From JAEELC01 sp963621965 (GTDB taxonomy: Bacteria; Bacillota_I; Bacilli_A; Acholeplasmatales; Anaeroplasmataceae): DNA of 64,000 nt. The stretch is from assembly GCA_963621965.1 (NCBI GenBank), contig CAVFGN010000002.1, forward strand, positions 56,198 to 120,197, in the 5' to 3' direction. Shown piece by piece: positions 48,035 through 57,708 of the stretch (within the stretch, counting starts at the first letter, position 1; each line of letters starts with the position of its first letter). The notes under the pieces are model-generated. The model did not search any database and was not told the origin of the DNA. It worked only from the letters and a program-made list of their open reading frames with translations. The position numbers and the translations under genes are program-made.

Positions 48035-48107
48035 TCGTTTTTTATTTTTATAATAAATTAGGTTTAAATAACATATTCATTTATGCAAAATGTGTATAAA
48101 CAACATA

Positions 48108-48485
48108 TTATTTATAATATTCTTTTAGCAATTTGTAAAAAGTATTTTTTGGGATAATAACATATTCACCTACAGAGATTTGTTTTTGATCTCTCATTTC
48201 TTGAGCATTCCAAAAAATTGCTAAATCTTTATCTTTTATACCAACTTCTTTATTTAGTGTTTTTATGGCTGGTACTTGTTGTGTACATTTTATTTGAATA
48301 TAAAAGGGTAACACTCTATCAGGATCAGACACATCGATTTTTAAACTATCTAATGTTTTAGAATCCTGTCTTGTTGTTTTTAAATGCTCATTAGATGTAA
48401 TTTCTTTTAATTCAGATACTATTTTCCTTTCATAAGCATTACCCCTTTGTCTATTTCGTTTTCCGATTGAATTTTTAGATTTCAT
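48108..48485 (-). CDS. Holliday-junction resolvase-like nuclease, 125 aa
   Basis: ATG 48485 to TAA 48108-48110. Small size and the motif order R-Q-R-G-N-A-Y-E-R (catalytic Glu), L-K-I-D (Asp) and Y-I-Q-I-K (Q-x-K) fit a PD-(D/E)XK resolvase fold. The Arg/Lys-rich start fits DNA binding. It would cut branched DNA before packaging. Its start overlaps the primase gene by 11 bases. It could instead be a VRR-NUC or other small nuclease of the same superfamily. Confidence 0.75.
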   Translation of the reverse strand: MKSKNSIGKRNRQRGNAYERKIVSELKEITSNEHLKTTRQDSKTLDSLKIDVSDPDRVLPFYIQIKCTQQVPAIKTLNKEVGIKDKDLAIFWNAQEMRDQKQISVGEYVIIPKNTFYKLLKEYYK

Positions 48486-49488
48486 CTAATCCATAATAAC
48501 TTAATGTTTGATTAATACATTTTTTTGTTTGTTCAATGCCATATTTTTTTACAAAATCACTAAAGTCTTTAGATTTATATTTTTTAGGAATGAAAATGTA
48601 TTTTAATTCAGGATATTGTTTTTTTATTTTTTTCATAAATGCTATTCCTGTAGCATCATTATCGTAAAATACAAAGATATTTTTAAATCGTTGTTTTATA
48701 CGTTCTAATTGTGAATCAGATATAAACAATACTTCACTACACGGTGCAATTGCAGGAATACCAAATTCATAAAAACACATTACATCTTTTAACGCTTTAC
48801 TAATAACAAGTATTTCTCCGTATTCTGGTAATTGTTTTGCACCTTGAATCATATTTCTTTCCCAATTAGATAAAAATCTAAAGGTTCTTTTTTGTGGAAA
48901 ATAAAGCCTCCACAATTCATTACCATTTTTCATTCCACCATAATAACCAAAAATAAAACTTTTATCCGTAGAAGATCCTGTATAATTACCATTTATAAAA
49001 AAAGAAGCACATGAATAAACTTTAAATTTTTTCAGTGTTTTTTCATGTATATTAAAACTTTCCCACCATTTTAATTCGTTAAATGTAAATGGTTGATTTT
49101 GAATTTGAATTATAGTTTCTTGTTTTTCTTCAATTTTTATATCTGTTTTTTTAATTTTAATTTCTGGTCTAACTTCTTCTTTTTCAATTATATGAAAATC
49201 TTCAGCAATAATCTGTAATGCTTTTTTATAATTACATTTATAAATTTCCATTACAACTCCAACAAAGTTCGCATGAAAGCCTGTGCCAAAATCGTGAAAA
49301 ATTAATTCATTTTTTCTATTGCGATAAAAACTAGCAGTTGGTTTGTGATCTGAACGAAGAGGACTTACTACGAGTTTCGTCGAAATCGGAATACCCAAGT
49401 AAGTCCTCATATATGTTTCTTCAGAGTTTTTAGATAAAAGAAGATCTTTCGTTATAAGTGGCTTTATTATAGGAAGCCGAAAGTCCAT
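48475..49488 (-). CDS. DnaG-type Toprim primase, 337 aa
   Basis: ATG 49488 to TAA 48475-48477. The N-terminal part has the DnaG-like V-S-P-L-R-S-D-H-K-P-T-A-S-F-Y and FHDFGTG segments where a zinc finger normally sits, but its cysteines are missing. The C-terminal Toprim domain has ILVISKALKDVM in place of the glutamate motif, and F-V-F-Y-D-N-D-A-T-G, the D-x-D metal site. This is a compact phage form, half the size of a bacterial DnaG. It makes RNA primers with the DnaB-like helicase encoded upstream. The start overlaps the SSB-like gene stop by one base. Confidence 0.85.
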   Translation of the reverse strand: MDFRLPIIKPLITKDLLLSKNSEETYMRTYLGIPISTKLVVSPLRSDHKPTASFYRNRKNELIFHDFGTGFHANFVGVVMEIYKCNYKKALQIIAEDFHIIEKEEVRPEIKIKKTDIKIEEKQETIIQIQNQPFTFNELKWWESFNIHEKTLKKFKVYSCASFFINGNYTGSSTDKSFIFGYYGGMKNGNELWRLYFPQKRTFRFLSNWERNMIQGAKQLPEYGEILVISKALKDVMCFYEFGIPAIAPCSEVLFISDSQLERIKQRFKNIFVFYDNDATGIAFMKKIKKQYPELKYIFIPKKYKSKDFSDFVKKYGIEQTKKCINQTLSYYGLDEI

Positions 49489-50171
49489 TAAAGTGCATTA
49501 AGGTCGATGTCAAAATCAGTATTTGTTTCTTTTTGTTTTTCATTAACAGTTGCTGTTCCAATAACATCTGGTTTAGCAGTAACTTGTTTTTTCATTGCTT
49601 CTAATTCTTTATTAGTGAAGAAAATTTTATCACCAATAAAGTTTGTGCGAAGATAAAGTTGACCAGTACGACTATAACTTGCTATATAACTTGGAAAAGC
49701 AGAAGTTGTGTTATTTTCTTTACTTTTACGTGTGATCAATTTAATTTTAGTTTTTGTACCAATACCAGGTTCAGTAGCTTTAACTACCGTTTGACGAAGT
49801 TGATCCCAACTTGTACTATTAAGTGTTTTTTCTTTATTATCAATTTGTTTACCAAGTTCTGGATTAACAGCATCAATCAAATGTTTTAACAACAGCATCA
49901 TGCTTTTTACATTAGATGGTGTTGGTCCGAAACTACCTTGTGTATCTTCCATATCGCTATCTCGTGGTTCCCACATAGTGTGTGTAAAATAACCTTCATC
50001 ATTTGAAAATTTAATATCCAATACATGATATGTTTTTGAAGGATCTTGAACACCCTGAATATCACGTGCTTCGCATCCATCAAAAGTTACATCGTGTATT
50101 TTGTTTCCTTCCAATTGTTTACGGTTATTACTTTGGCTAATTCCTGCTGTTTCGTTAAAGTTAAAATTCAT
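49488..50171 (-). CDS. Single-strand DNA-binding-like protein, 227 aa
   Basis: ATG 50171 to TAA 49488-49490; 227 residues. The first part is beta-rich (GNKIHDVTFDGCEARDIQ, TYHVLDIKFSNDEGYFTHT), the middle helical, and the C-terminal tail is flexible and acidic ending in DFDIDLNAL. An OB-like body with an acidic tail is the SSB pattern. Place between primase and Sak4-like ATPase supports a ssDNA-binding role in replication and recombination. There is no decisive motif, so this rests on composition and context. Confidence 0.6.
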   Translation of the reverse strand: MNFNFNETAGISQSNNRKQLEGNKIHDVTFDGCEARDIQGVQDPSKTYHVLDIKFSNDEGYFTHTMWEPRDSDMEDTQGSFGPTPSNVKSMMLLLKHLIDAVNPELGKQIDNKEKTLNSTSWDQLRQTVVKATEPGIGTKTKIKLITRKSKENNTTSAFPSYIASYSRTGQLYLRTNFIGDKIFFTNKELEAMKKQVTAKPDVIGTATVNEKQKETNTDFDIDLNAL

Positions 50172-50541
50172 ATGTGTTATATATTTTAATGTTGTAATTT
50201 GTGTTTGTTATAATATCTTTTGGTAAAGTAAATGGTTTTTTATTAACCGTTGTAAAAACTTTAAATTCTGGATTATCACCTTTTAATGTTATTGGTGTTC
50301 CAAGTACTACATCAAAAATAGTACCATATTGTGCTAAATTATTTCGTTGTTGCCCTTTAAATATTACTGTAAATTTATTTGATAATTTATTTCCACTTTC
50401 TCCAATACTAATTGTTGGTACTAATTCATTGTTTTTTGGAACATAACCAATTACTATTTTATCACCAACTTTAGCGTTTAATAAATTAACAAGGTTTTCT
50501 GAAAGTTGAAAATGCGTTTCAAAAAGTGTTAAATCACTCAT
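50161..50541 (-). CDS. Uncharacterised replication-block protein, 126 aa
   Basis: ATG 50541 to TAA 50161-50163; 126 residues, mostly beta strand (VGDKIVIGYVPKNNELVPTI, LSNKFTVIFKGQQRNNLA). No motif was recognised. It overlaps both the Sak4-like gene (8 bases) and the SSB-like gene (11 bases), so it probably works with them. Confidence 0.75.
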   Translation of the reverse strand: MSDLTLFETHFQLSENLVNLLNAKVGDKIVIGYVPKNNELVPTISIGESGNKLSNKFTVIFKGQQRNNLAQYGTIFDVVLGTPITLKGDNPEFKVFTTVNKKPFTLPKDIITNTNYNIKIYNTYEF

Positions 50542-51292
50542 TTTTTAAGCTAGGATAAATATTTTCCCAATGCGTTTTAATATCATAAGTTTCATCTTCT
50601 TTTTGAATTCTTTCTGCAAGTAAAATTGTTTTTCCAGCAAGATGGTTTAAACGTGCTCCGCACAACACACTATTCATGTCTCCAAAATTTGCTAAAAGAT
50701 TACCATTTTCTGGATCTCGATAAAGATAACAAATTGCATCGGATTTTGCAGAAAGAATATTACCAGTTTTTCCAGAAAGATCTAGAGATTTCACATTTAA
50801 TTCTGTACCATTTTCGTTAAGCATTTTATCTTTAACATGTCCAACAAGAATTAAATTTTCAGCAACTTTTTCAAACCAACCTATGATTTCTTGCATTGCA
50901 AGACGAGACCAATAATAGCCACTACCGTTTGGAAGTTTTAGAATATCTTTACCAGTTCCCTCCCAGTTTTTACCAACTGGACTTTCTTGATAACGTTTTG
51001 CAGCTAACTCTAAAGAAATATCTTCAAGTGCTGTAATTGTATCAATTGCTATAAATTTATAATTATGTTCTTCGTCTTTTAATGCTTTTGCAATTTTATA
51101 AAGATCAATATATGTGTTTGCTTTAACAACATAGCCTTCTATATATTCTGCTCCAGATTCACAATCGATAATCAAGCAATTAGGAAGTTGTGATAAAGCA
51201 GTTGTTTTTCCTACTTTTGGTAATCCAAATATAATTAAATTTTTAGGATTGTCTATTTTTCTTACTGATTTTGTTGTTGGTAAAAGTCCCAT
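50534..51292 (-). CDS. Sak4-like RecA-fold ATPase, 252 aa
   Basis: ATG 51292 to TGA 50534-50536. Walker A G23-L-P-K-V-G-K-T30 and Walker B (KFIAIDTI) lie in a RecA-fold, with ESGAEYIEG and LILVGHVKDK segments like those of the AAA_24/Sak4 family of phage recombination ATPases. These bind ssDNA and work with SSB in annealing or strand exchange. A role together with the SSB-like protein and the RecB-like nuclease is likely. It could also be another replication ATPase of that family. Confidence 0.82.
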   Translation of the reverse strand: MGLLPTTKSVRKIDNPKNLIIFGLPKVGKTTALSQLPNCLIIDCESGAEYIEGYVVKANTYIDLYKIAKALKDEEHNYKFIAIDTITALEDISLELAAKRYQESPVGKNWEGTGKDILKLPNGSGYYWSRLAMQEIIGWFEKVAENLILVGHVKDKMLNENGTELNVKSLDLSGKTGNILSAKSDAICYLYRDPENGNLLANFGDMNSVLCGARLNHLAGKTILLAERIQKEDETYDIKTHWENIYPSLKNE

Positions 51293-51327
51293 TTTAAAAT
51301 TAAATTATAAAAATTAATAAAAATTTA

Positions 51328-52392
51328 TTAAAGATGAGTAAAAGGTTCATAATCTTGGATTTCATTTGGTTTAGGTAACTCTTTCCAAATGTGAGCTTCA
51401 CCATAGAATCCAATTCCTACATATTTGTCCGCATCACCAGATCTGTTTTTTAAAACAGAAAGTGTTCTTAATCTATCGCCTAAGCCACCTCTTCTAGGAT
51501 CTACTAAATATTCTTTCCATTTAGAACATTTTTCACGATATGGAAAAAATATTGCTAAAACGGTATTAGCCGCATTTACTGTATCGCCAGTATCACTAAA
51601 GTCGTTTAACTGTATATCAGCATATGCTCCACCAGATTCAATTCTTCTGGACATGTCTTGAAAACCTCTATTTAATTGTTGTACAAGATAAATTGTAAAT
51701 TTAAATTTATCTCGAAAATAAATTAAGTATTTACACGCTTCATCTATCTCTTGTTTAGAGGTGTGACCAGGTTGTGTATCAAAAAGTTTAACATGGTCAA
51801 TTATTACCATTAGGTATTGTTGTGGATTATTTGGAATATAATCATATGATTCCCATTCTTCTCCGTTATGTAGACCTTGTTTTTTTGTTTTAAAAGTACC
51901 ATGTTGTTCAGCAAAATATTTGCATTTACCATATAAACCTTTTGCGGTTACTGGTTTGTCAATTATTACACATTTACTTTCTAATTCTTCAAGCCACTCT
52001 TTAGATTCTTTTATTTTTTCAAAAATTTCTTGTGGCAATGTTGCATCTAATGAAAGTAATGTTTTATATGGAACAACAATGTTATATTCTTCAAACAAAT
52101 GCATTGATAATAAACGAGCAAATAATGCTGGTCCAGAAATTTCAAAAGAAAATATAAGCCAATAGATTTCTATTTCTCTATTAGATTCTAAATATGCTTT
52201 ATAAGCATTATAAATAGCAATAAAAGATGTTATAGAACTTTTTCCACTACCAGATGATCCACCTAATAAAGTTATATTTTCTCTAATTATTCCATAAGTT
52301 ATTGTATCTAGTTTTGTAAGTCCCGATGATAACCCTTTATTATAACCTTTTCTTCCATCTTCTATTTGTTTAAACAATTCTTCAACAATCAT
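51328..52392 (-). CDS. DnaB-like replicative helicase, 354 aa
   Basis: ATG 52392 to TAA 51328-51330. The chain is a RecA-like motor with Walker A G44-G-S-S-G-S-G-K-S52, a Walker-B-like V-I-I-D-H-V, and a downstream FTIYLVQQLNRGFQDMSRR segment that matches the Gln/Arg motifs (H4, arginine finger region) of DnaB-family helicases. The DnaB N-terminal domain is missing, so it is shorter than the usual 450 residues. It should unwind DNA at the fork. It lies directly downstream of a 200-aa unknown whose stop overlaps its start by four bases. Confidence 0.87.
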   Translation of the reverse strand: MIVEELFKQIEDGRKGYNKGLSSGLTKLDTITYGIIRENITLLGGSSGSGKSSITSFIAIYNAYKAYLESNREIEIYWLIFSFEISGPALFARLLSMHLFEEYNIVVPYKTLLSLDATLPQEIFEKIKESKEWLEELESKCVIIDKPVTAKGLYGKCKYFAEQHGTFKTKKQGLHNGEEWESYDYIPNNPQQYLMVIIDHVKLFDTQPGHTSKQEIDEACKYLIYFRDKFKFTIYLVQQLNRGFQDMSRRIESGGAYADIQLNDFSDTGDTVNAANTVLAIFFPYREKCSKWKEYLVDPRRGGLGDRLRTLSVLKNRSGDADKYVGIGFYGEAHIWKELPKPNEIQDYEPFTHL

Positions 52393-52991
52393 AATGCTTC
52401 AGATGTATCAAATATAATTGATCCTTCATCTTTTATTTGTTCATAATCAAGCCATTTACGAGATGCAATAAAGTCACATATTCCTGAATGAATTTGATTA
52501 TTTTCTTTTGCCCAGTCTAAAAGTTCCATTACTTTTTCATGTCGTTTTGGATCAAAATTAATTTCTTTACCATAAGCAAAACACATTTCGTCTATGCTTT
52601 TATATAGTTTTGTTATATTTCGTAATGAAAAAGTTTTACCGTTAATGTTTGTAAATGCTGGATAATTTAAAAATAATTCCATACCAAGTTCTTCAGAATG
52701 TCGTATATAATCTTTTAAAATATTTTTATTAAATTCAACATCTCTTGGGTTAAATTTAGTACCCGTTTCAGGTATAATATAGGTTTTGTTTATAAGACCT
52801 TTTCTTTTAAGAGTTTCTAAAATATTTTTTAAATTTATTTCTTTACATTGGCTAAAATATTTAGATAAAAATTCTTCATGATTATCTTGTGCATATAAAA
52901 TTAAACGCATTGTAAAAAGTTCATCAGCGCTTAATTGATATTTTATCATAAAGTCTATTTCACGTTCAAGATTTAATTCTAGACTTTTCAT
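52389..52991 (-). CDS. Uncharacterised protein next to the DnaB-like helicase, 200 aa
   Basis: ATG 52991 to TGA 52389-52391; 200 residues, helical, with an N-terminal part (LSADELFTMRLILYA, NILETLKRKGLI) like a winged helix. No catalytic motif. The four-base overlap with the helicase start shows translational coupling. A helicase loader or DnaB N-domain substitute is a reasonable guess, given that the helicase lacks that domain. Confidence 0.72.
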   Translation of the reverse strand: MKSLELNLEREIDFMIKYQLSADELFTMRLILYAQDNHEEFLSKYFSQCKEINLKNILETLKRKGLINKTYIIPETGTKFNPRDVEFNKNILKDYIRHSEELGMELFLNYPAFTNINGKTFSLRNITKLYKSIDEMCFAYGKEINFDPKRHEKVMELLDWAKENNQIHSGICDFIASRKWLDYEQIKDEGSIIFDTSEAL

Positions 52992-53037
52992 AATGATAGT
53001 AGATTCTTTGATAACTATACATTACAATTTTATATAG

Positions 53038-54270
53038 TTAGAATCTAAAAATATTTTTAGTTATTTCTTGTTTTATCTCTTTTTTATTATCTATGTTTTT
53101 ATTATTAAGAATTTCATCAAGTTCAGATTCGTTTAATTCAATAAAGTTTAAATCTTCCATTGATTTACGATACCAATTTTCTTCAACAGTATTTCTTAAA
53201 ACTAATGTAAAAATTTCAGCTTTTTTTCCTGGTTCTGCCCGGATAACTCGTCCGATTTCTTGCACTTTAGACGTTTTTGATGAATTAAATCCTAAAATAA
53301 TTGCTAAATTTAATCCTGGACAATCAAGACCTTCTATTAACATTTTAGAAGAGTGTATAACAGAACCTGGACCACATTTGGAAAACTCATCTAACGTCAT
53401 TTGATTTTTTTTCTTTCCGTTACCAGAATGAACAATAAACCCCATTTTAAACGCTTCACATTGTTTAATACTACTATTAAAAGTTATTGCTTTTGAATTA
53501 GGACGCGCTGCTAAAATCTTTTTAGCAATTTCAATTTTTTTAGGATGATTTGCAACAAATTGTTTTCTAAATCGAAGCGCTTTATTCCAAGCATAAGCAC
53601 GTGTTCTTACTTCCTGAAGTGTACAATTCATCTGTTTTGCTACTTTTTGTTGTTGCCAATGATCAGAAACAACCGACATTGCTAAATTGAAATCAAAGCC
53701 AAAAAAAGCAAAGTGTTGCATAAAAGAAGCGTTTGCTTTATTATATTCTGTTAAATCAACATCTAATAAAACTTTATATTCTTTATATTCAGATAACCAT
53801 CCATTTTTAACAGCTTCTTCTGTAGTAATTGTATCACAAACTGGACAATATTTATCAGTTACTTCTTTATGTTTTTGATCCAATCTTTCGTATGTTGCAG
53901 TCAATCCTAAAATTAATTTTGGATTACAGTTTTCGAAAATTTTTCTAAAAAAATCTGAATTTGCTTTATGAAGTTCGTCAACAATTAAAAAATTACAATC
54001 AAATGGTTTTTTTGCAGCGGTGTTAATTACGAGTACCTCAATGTTTCCATCAATTTGATGTTTTTCTATATTTTCTTCCCATTGATCTTTTAATACTTTT
54101 GTTGGTACAATAATTACAACTTTAGTTTCTGGTTTTATTCGTAAAACACGTTCTACAGCCATTAATGCTGTGTGTGATTTTCCTACACCTGTCGCTAGAT
54201 TAAGTGTTGCACAACCACCAGCTGCCTTCCACTTTTCAATACATTCTAATTGACGTTCTGTTCTAGTCAT
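53038..54270 (-). CDS. SF2 DEAD/DEAH-type helicase, 410 aa
   Basis: ATG 54270 to TAA 53038-53040. Motif I A-T-G-V-G-K-S (26-32), motif II D98-E-L-H101, motif III T-A-T (124-126) after LILGL, and motif VI Q-E-I-G-R-V-I-R-A are all present in two RecA-like domains, with a CPVC pair between them. This is the SSL2/UvsW type of helicase, which works in branch migration, repair or replication restart. The start overlaps the polymerase stop by one base. Confidence 0.9.
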   Translation of the reverse strand: MTRTERQLECIEKWKAAGGCATLNLATGVGKSHTALMAVERVLRIKPETKVVIIVPTKVLKDQWEENIEKHQIDGNIEVLVINTAAKKPFDCNFLIVDELHKANSDFFRKIFENCNPKLILGLTATYERLDQKHKEVTDKYCPVCDTITTEEAVKNGWLSEYKEYKVLLDVDLTEYNKANASFMQHFAFFGFDFNLAMSVVSDHWQQQKVAKQMNCTLQEVRTRAYAWNKALRFRKQFVANHPKKIEIAKKILAARPNSKAITFNSSIKQCEAFKMGFIVHSGNGKKKNQMTLDEFSKCGPGSVIHSSKMLIEGLDCPGLNLAIILGFNSSKTSKVQEIGRVIRAEPGKKAEIFTLVLRNTVEENWYRKSMEDLNFIELNESELDEILNNKNIDNKKEIKQEITKNIFRF

Positions 54271-56297
54271 TAAAATAAAGTTAATTGTTTAAGTTGAAGT
54301 GCTGAAATTATTTTATTACATTCTTTTATATAATATCTATAATTAATATTTTTCGGAAATTCTTTTATTTCATCTAAATTATTACAAATCGTTACACCAG
54401 AATCACATAATAAATTAACATAATTATAACGAGTTTCTTTAGGTATTGTTTTTGTAAATTTATGTAAAATTTGTTTAATATTAGAATTTTTTTTATATTT
54501 AGGATTTGTATCAAATTCTGTTACAGAACATTCTTCAGTACTACCGTCCATATATTCAAAACGATACCATTGTTCTGTAAAATCATTTATAGCAACTTTA
54601 CATTTATATAAAAACGATCCATTTGTTGAAGCATAATAACGATTAATTCTAGTGATTAATTTATTATTGTATTCTATATTAAATTCTTTATTTACTTTTT
54701 GATAAGTTATAAACATATTGATATCATCACAATTCTTAATCGTATTTTCAATTGGAATACCGTCACAAAAATATTTATTTAAAGCATGTGGAATAATCAT
54801 TGCTTGCATACCTTTTCCTAAAGAAACTTTGTCAATAAATAAGCCCTTTTGCTTAATTAAAGATGAATCTTTTGTTTCAGAATAACCTTTGCATATTCCA
54901 ATATAATCATTAATGGCATATTGATAAAAGGCTTCAAATTCATCAGTTTCCATTGTTAATTTAGTTTGAGTTTCCCATTCTTTTATAATATTATCGAGTT
55001 CTTCTTTTTTATTTTTATCAAAAAGATAAAGGACACCATCTGTATTTAATTGTTTAATTATAGCACCTGCTTCAATTAATTTTTCTACTAGCATTAATAA
55101 AAGAAGTTGACCATTAATTCTGATTTGTACAACTGAAAACGGCGAATAAACCCAACTGTATTCGTTTTGAAGGTTACCTGTCAATCCATTTAATGCTAAT
55201 TTATAAGTTTCGTTTTTAATTTTTTGTTTATTCTTTTTTGCTATTAAACGTTCAGTTCGAATATTACTATAAATTTCAAGAAATTCCTTACCAAGATGTG
55301 GTGGACTAAATCCATAACTGATTAATAATGAGGGATATAGCGACGCAACATCCGAATCTAGCAGGATTTGATTTTCATTTGGAATGATAATTTCTGGTTC
55401 GTTCTTCGTGTGAATTCCACCTATACTTACTACTACTTCAACACCACCTAAAAGAAAATGTTCTTCAATGCCTTTTCTTCCCGGATCAACATTATGACAA
55501 CCTTTCAGTTTAGTAAGTAATTGTTGTAATACTGGAGTTTTATATTCTATAAACGGAAGAATTACTTTTTCAAGATCAATTGTATCACAAGGGGTTTTAA
55601 GGTCTTTAATTTGATTCCAAGTTTTTCCTGTTCGTTTTAAATATTCCATTTTAAGAATTTCCATTCCAATGGTCATACCATCGTTATTAAGGACATTTAT
55701 ACCATATTCTTTTTCAATACCCAATCTCAATTTAATTGGTTCTATATTACGAAATAAAAGTTCTTCTGTTGAATCGACATCATTTATATTATATGCAATC
55801 ATTTCATCAATATCTTCTTTTTTAATTGGTTTTGAAAAATCACCAGTGTATTCTTGTACATTGTGAAATTGCATAGTAACTTGCATTTCCTTTAAACCAA
55901 CACGAAGTTTTTGTGAAAACATCATTGTTAATAAATCCAATGTGATGAATTTGGTAGCATATTTATATTTTTTCCAAAGAAGTGGTGTGTCAGATGTTAT
56001 GATTATTTGACTTAAATTATAAATTTCTTCGCATATATATAGATATTTGTCGTTTTTGAATTGCTTTTCTATTATGAAATTTATTATTGGGTTATCATAA
56101 TGTATGTTATTATAACCAACTATAAATTTATCTTTAATGTCTGTAAAAAATGCAATTAATTCATTTACTTGATTTATTCTTTCTGATATTTCAAATTTAA
56201 AATATTCATTTGTTCCAGCTTTTTTTACAGTACAATGAAAACAATTTGAAAAAACCTCAATATCATAAACATAAACTAATTTATTCTTTATTCTCAT
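54270..56297 (-). CDS. Family B DNA polymerase with 3'-5' exonuclease, 675 aa
   Basis: ATG 56297 to TAA 54270-54272. Exonuclease motifs: Exo I V-Y-D12-I-E14, Exo II around N-N-I-H-Y-D68, Exo III Y169-x3-D173. Polymerase motifs: A, D316-V-A-S-L-Y-P-S; B, K366-x3-N370-G-x-T-G; C, N418-T-D420-G, where the usual form is D-T-D-S. The chain is short for family B (many have 800-1000 residues) and a long tail after motif C may hold the thumb. crAss-like phages have either a family A or family B polymerase; this is the B type. It is the replicative enzyme of the phage. Confidence 0.93.
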   Translation of the reverse strand: MRIKNKLVYVYDIEVFSNCFHCTVKKAGTNEYFKFEISERINQVNELIAFFTDIKDKFIVGYNNIHYDNPIINFIIEKQFKNDKYLYICEEIYNLSQIIITSDTPLLWKKYKYATKFITLDLLTMMFSQKLRVGLKEMQVTMQFHNVQEYTGDFSKPIKKEDIDEMIAYNINDVDSTEELLFRNIEPIKLRLGIEKEYGINVLNNDGMTIGMEILKMEYLKRTGKTWNQIKDLKTPCDTIDLEKVILPFIEYKTPVLQQLLTKLKGCHNVDPGRKGIEEHFLLGGVEVVVSIGGIHTKNEPEIIIPNENQILLDSDVASLYPSLLISYGFSPPHLGKEFLEIYSNIRTERLIAKKNKQKIKNETYKLALNGLTGNLQNEYSWVYSPFSVVQIRINGQLLLLMLVEKLIEAGAIIKQLNTDGVLYLFDKNKKEELDNIIKEWETQTKLTMETDEFEAFYQYAINDYIGICKGYSETKDSSLIKQKGLFIDKVSLGKGMQAMIIPHALNKYFCDGIPIENTIKNCDDINMFITYQKVNKEFNIEYNNKLITRINRYYASTNGSFLYKCKVAINDFTEQWYRFEYMDGSTEECSVTEFDTNPKYKKNSNIKQILHKFTKTIPKETRYNYVNLLCDSGVTICNNLDEIKEFPKNINYRYYIKECNKIISALQLKQLTLF

Positions 56298-56550
56298 ACG
56301 TATTTAACCATTTTCTGGTCATTATGCAATACGATGCCAAATCGAGAAGTGTGTCTTCTAATTTTTCTTCTGTTACTTTTATATTCTTATTAAGAATTAA
56401 TTTTTCAAGACGATTAAATTTATCACTTATTCTAGTTAGTGCTGCAATAAGACCATATTTATTTAATGTAATATCAAACGAATTTCCATAATCAGAATTT
56501 TTTTTCTCATATAGTTCATTCATTTGATCTGTTATTTCTTGAAATGTCAT
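56281..56550 (-). CDS. DUF1599-like nucleotide-modification-associated protein, 89 aa
   Basis: ATG 56550 to TAA 56281-56283. The chain has K-K-N-S-D-Y-G, R-I-S-D-K-F-N-R-L-E and E-D-T-L-L-D-L-A-S-Y, the metal-binding helix pattern of DUF1599 (nucleotide modification associated domain, related to all-alpha NTP pyrophosphatases). It may clean up or modify nucleotides. Its stop overlaps the polymerase start by 17 bases. Length is normal for a single domain. Confidence 0.8.
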   Translation of the reverse strand: MTFQEITDQMNELYEKKNSDYGNSFDITLNKYGLIAALTRISDKFNRLEKLILNKNIKVTEEKLEDTLLDLASYCIMTRKWLNTYENKE

Positions 56551-56551
56551 T

Positions 56552-57412
56552 TTATTCTAGTTTAATGTCTTTGTATTTAGCAACTTCCTCGATTTGCCCC
56601 ATTAAATCTTTCCAACCCTGTGCTTGATATAATACACGTTCTTCTAAAAGAAATAATACTTTTGATCTAAGTGTTTTTAGTTGTGAAGACGATAATTCAG
56701 AATATTTACAAGACTTATGTCCTCGATATTTTTTCATATTGATCATATCTTCAAACTCTTTTTTATTTAGACCTTTTGGATTAATTTTTACAATAGTGTT
56801 GTTTAATCCTAATGGGAATAAAACATGGTTGTTTATTTTTACTCGTATTCCTATTTTATTAGCATCAATTCCATTACTTACAAGTTCTTTATCAATTTCT
56901 TGTAATTCATTTCGAGTAAAATAAATGCCTATTTTTTCACAAATAAATGATTTTGTTATTTTAGAATGATTAAATAACCCAAGTGTATCTAAACACGCAT
57001 CAATAAGTGAATTTACTGAAACATTTTTAAATTCTGTAGGTACTTGTATAAAATCTCCAATTTTTAAAGTTTCTTCTTGTTGTTCTGGAGAAAGTTCTTT
57101 AATCCAAGATTTCAAATCAATTAATAAACTTTCATTATTATATAAAAATTGATTTGTTTCTTCATCTTTTAATGTTTTAAACCAACGTAATGCTAATTCT
57201 GCTCCGCATTTATCTAATTGTGTAGAAATTTCATCTGCTATAATCATACGACCAAGCTGTTTTGGATTTGTATTATATAGCATATTTTTGCAATGGGTAT
57301 AAATCATTTGTAGTTGATCTTCAGACATATCAACCATTTTTGTTTCTAGTTGCAAAGCATTTTTGTCATTAATTAATCGTTTATCTTTCCAAACGTATGA
57401 TGTAATATTCAT
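56552..57412 (-). CDS. Uncharacterised early protein, 286 aa
   Basis: ATG 57412 to TAA 56552-56554; 286 residues, alpha-helical for the first 160 or so, then a mixed C-terminal part (KITKSFICEKIGIYFTRNE). No catalytic motif, signal or membrane segment. Its start overlaps the preceding stop as ATGA and its stop is one base from the DUF1599 gene. Not recognised. Confidence 0.75.
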   Translation of the reverse strand: MNITSYVWKDKRLINDKNALQLETKMVDMSEDQLQMIYTHCKNMLYNTNPKQLGRMIIADEISTQLDKCGAELALRWFKTLKDEETNQFLYNNESLLIDLKSWIKELSPEQQEETLKIGDFIQVPTEFKNVSVNSLIDACLDTLGLFNHSKITKSFICEKIGIYFTRNELQEIDKELVSNGIDANKIGIRVKINNHVLFPLGLNNTIVKINPKGLNKKEFEDMINMKKYRGHKSCKYSELSSSQLKTLRSKVLFLLEERVLYQAQGWKDLMGQIEEVAKYKDIKLE

Positions 57413-57708
57413 AAAATAATATCTTCTGTTTTATTATCTTTTATAAATTCTTTAAGATACATGTTACTAAAATTGTAAACTTTTTTAGATTGTGTAATTC
57501 TATCAATATATTCTTCTCCTTGTTGTACTTCTTCAATGGTAATAAAACCAACATCATTTAAATGTAAATTAGAAATACCCCAATTTGGTAATTTTGTACA
57601 CATTATATACTCGTTATTATCTATTTGAAATACATAAATTGTATACAAACCTTCTTTTTTTGCTACTAATTTCCCATGTACTGTTTTAGTTATCATCAGT
57701 ATATCCAA
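57409..57708 (-). CDS. Small uncharacterised early protein, 99 aa
   Basis: ATG 57708 to TGA 57409-57411; 99 residues with beta-rich first half (TVHGKLVAKKEGLYTIYVFQ). A second ATG at 57696 (residue 5) would reduce the overlap with the preceding small gene from 23 to 11 bases and may be the true start. Function unknown. Confidence 0.7.
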   Translation of the reverse strand: MDILMITKTVHGKLVAKKEGLYTIYVFQIDNNEYIMCTKLPNWGISNLHLNDVGFITIEEVQQGEEYIDRITQSKKVYNFSNMYLKEFIKDNKTEDIIL

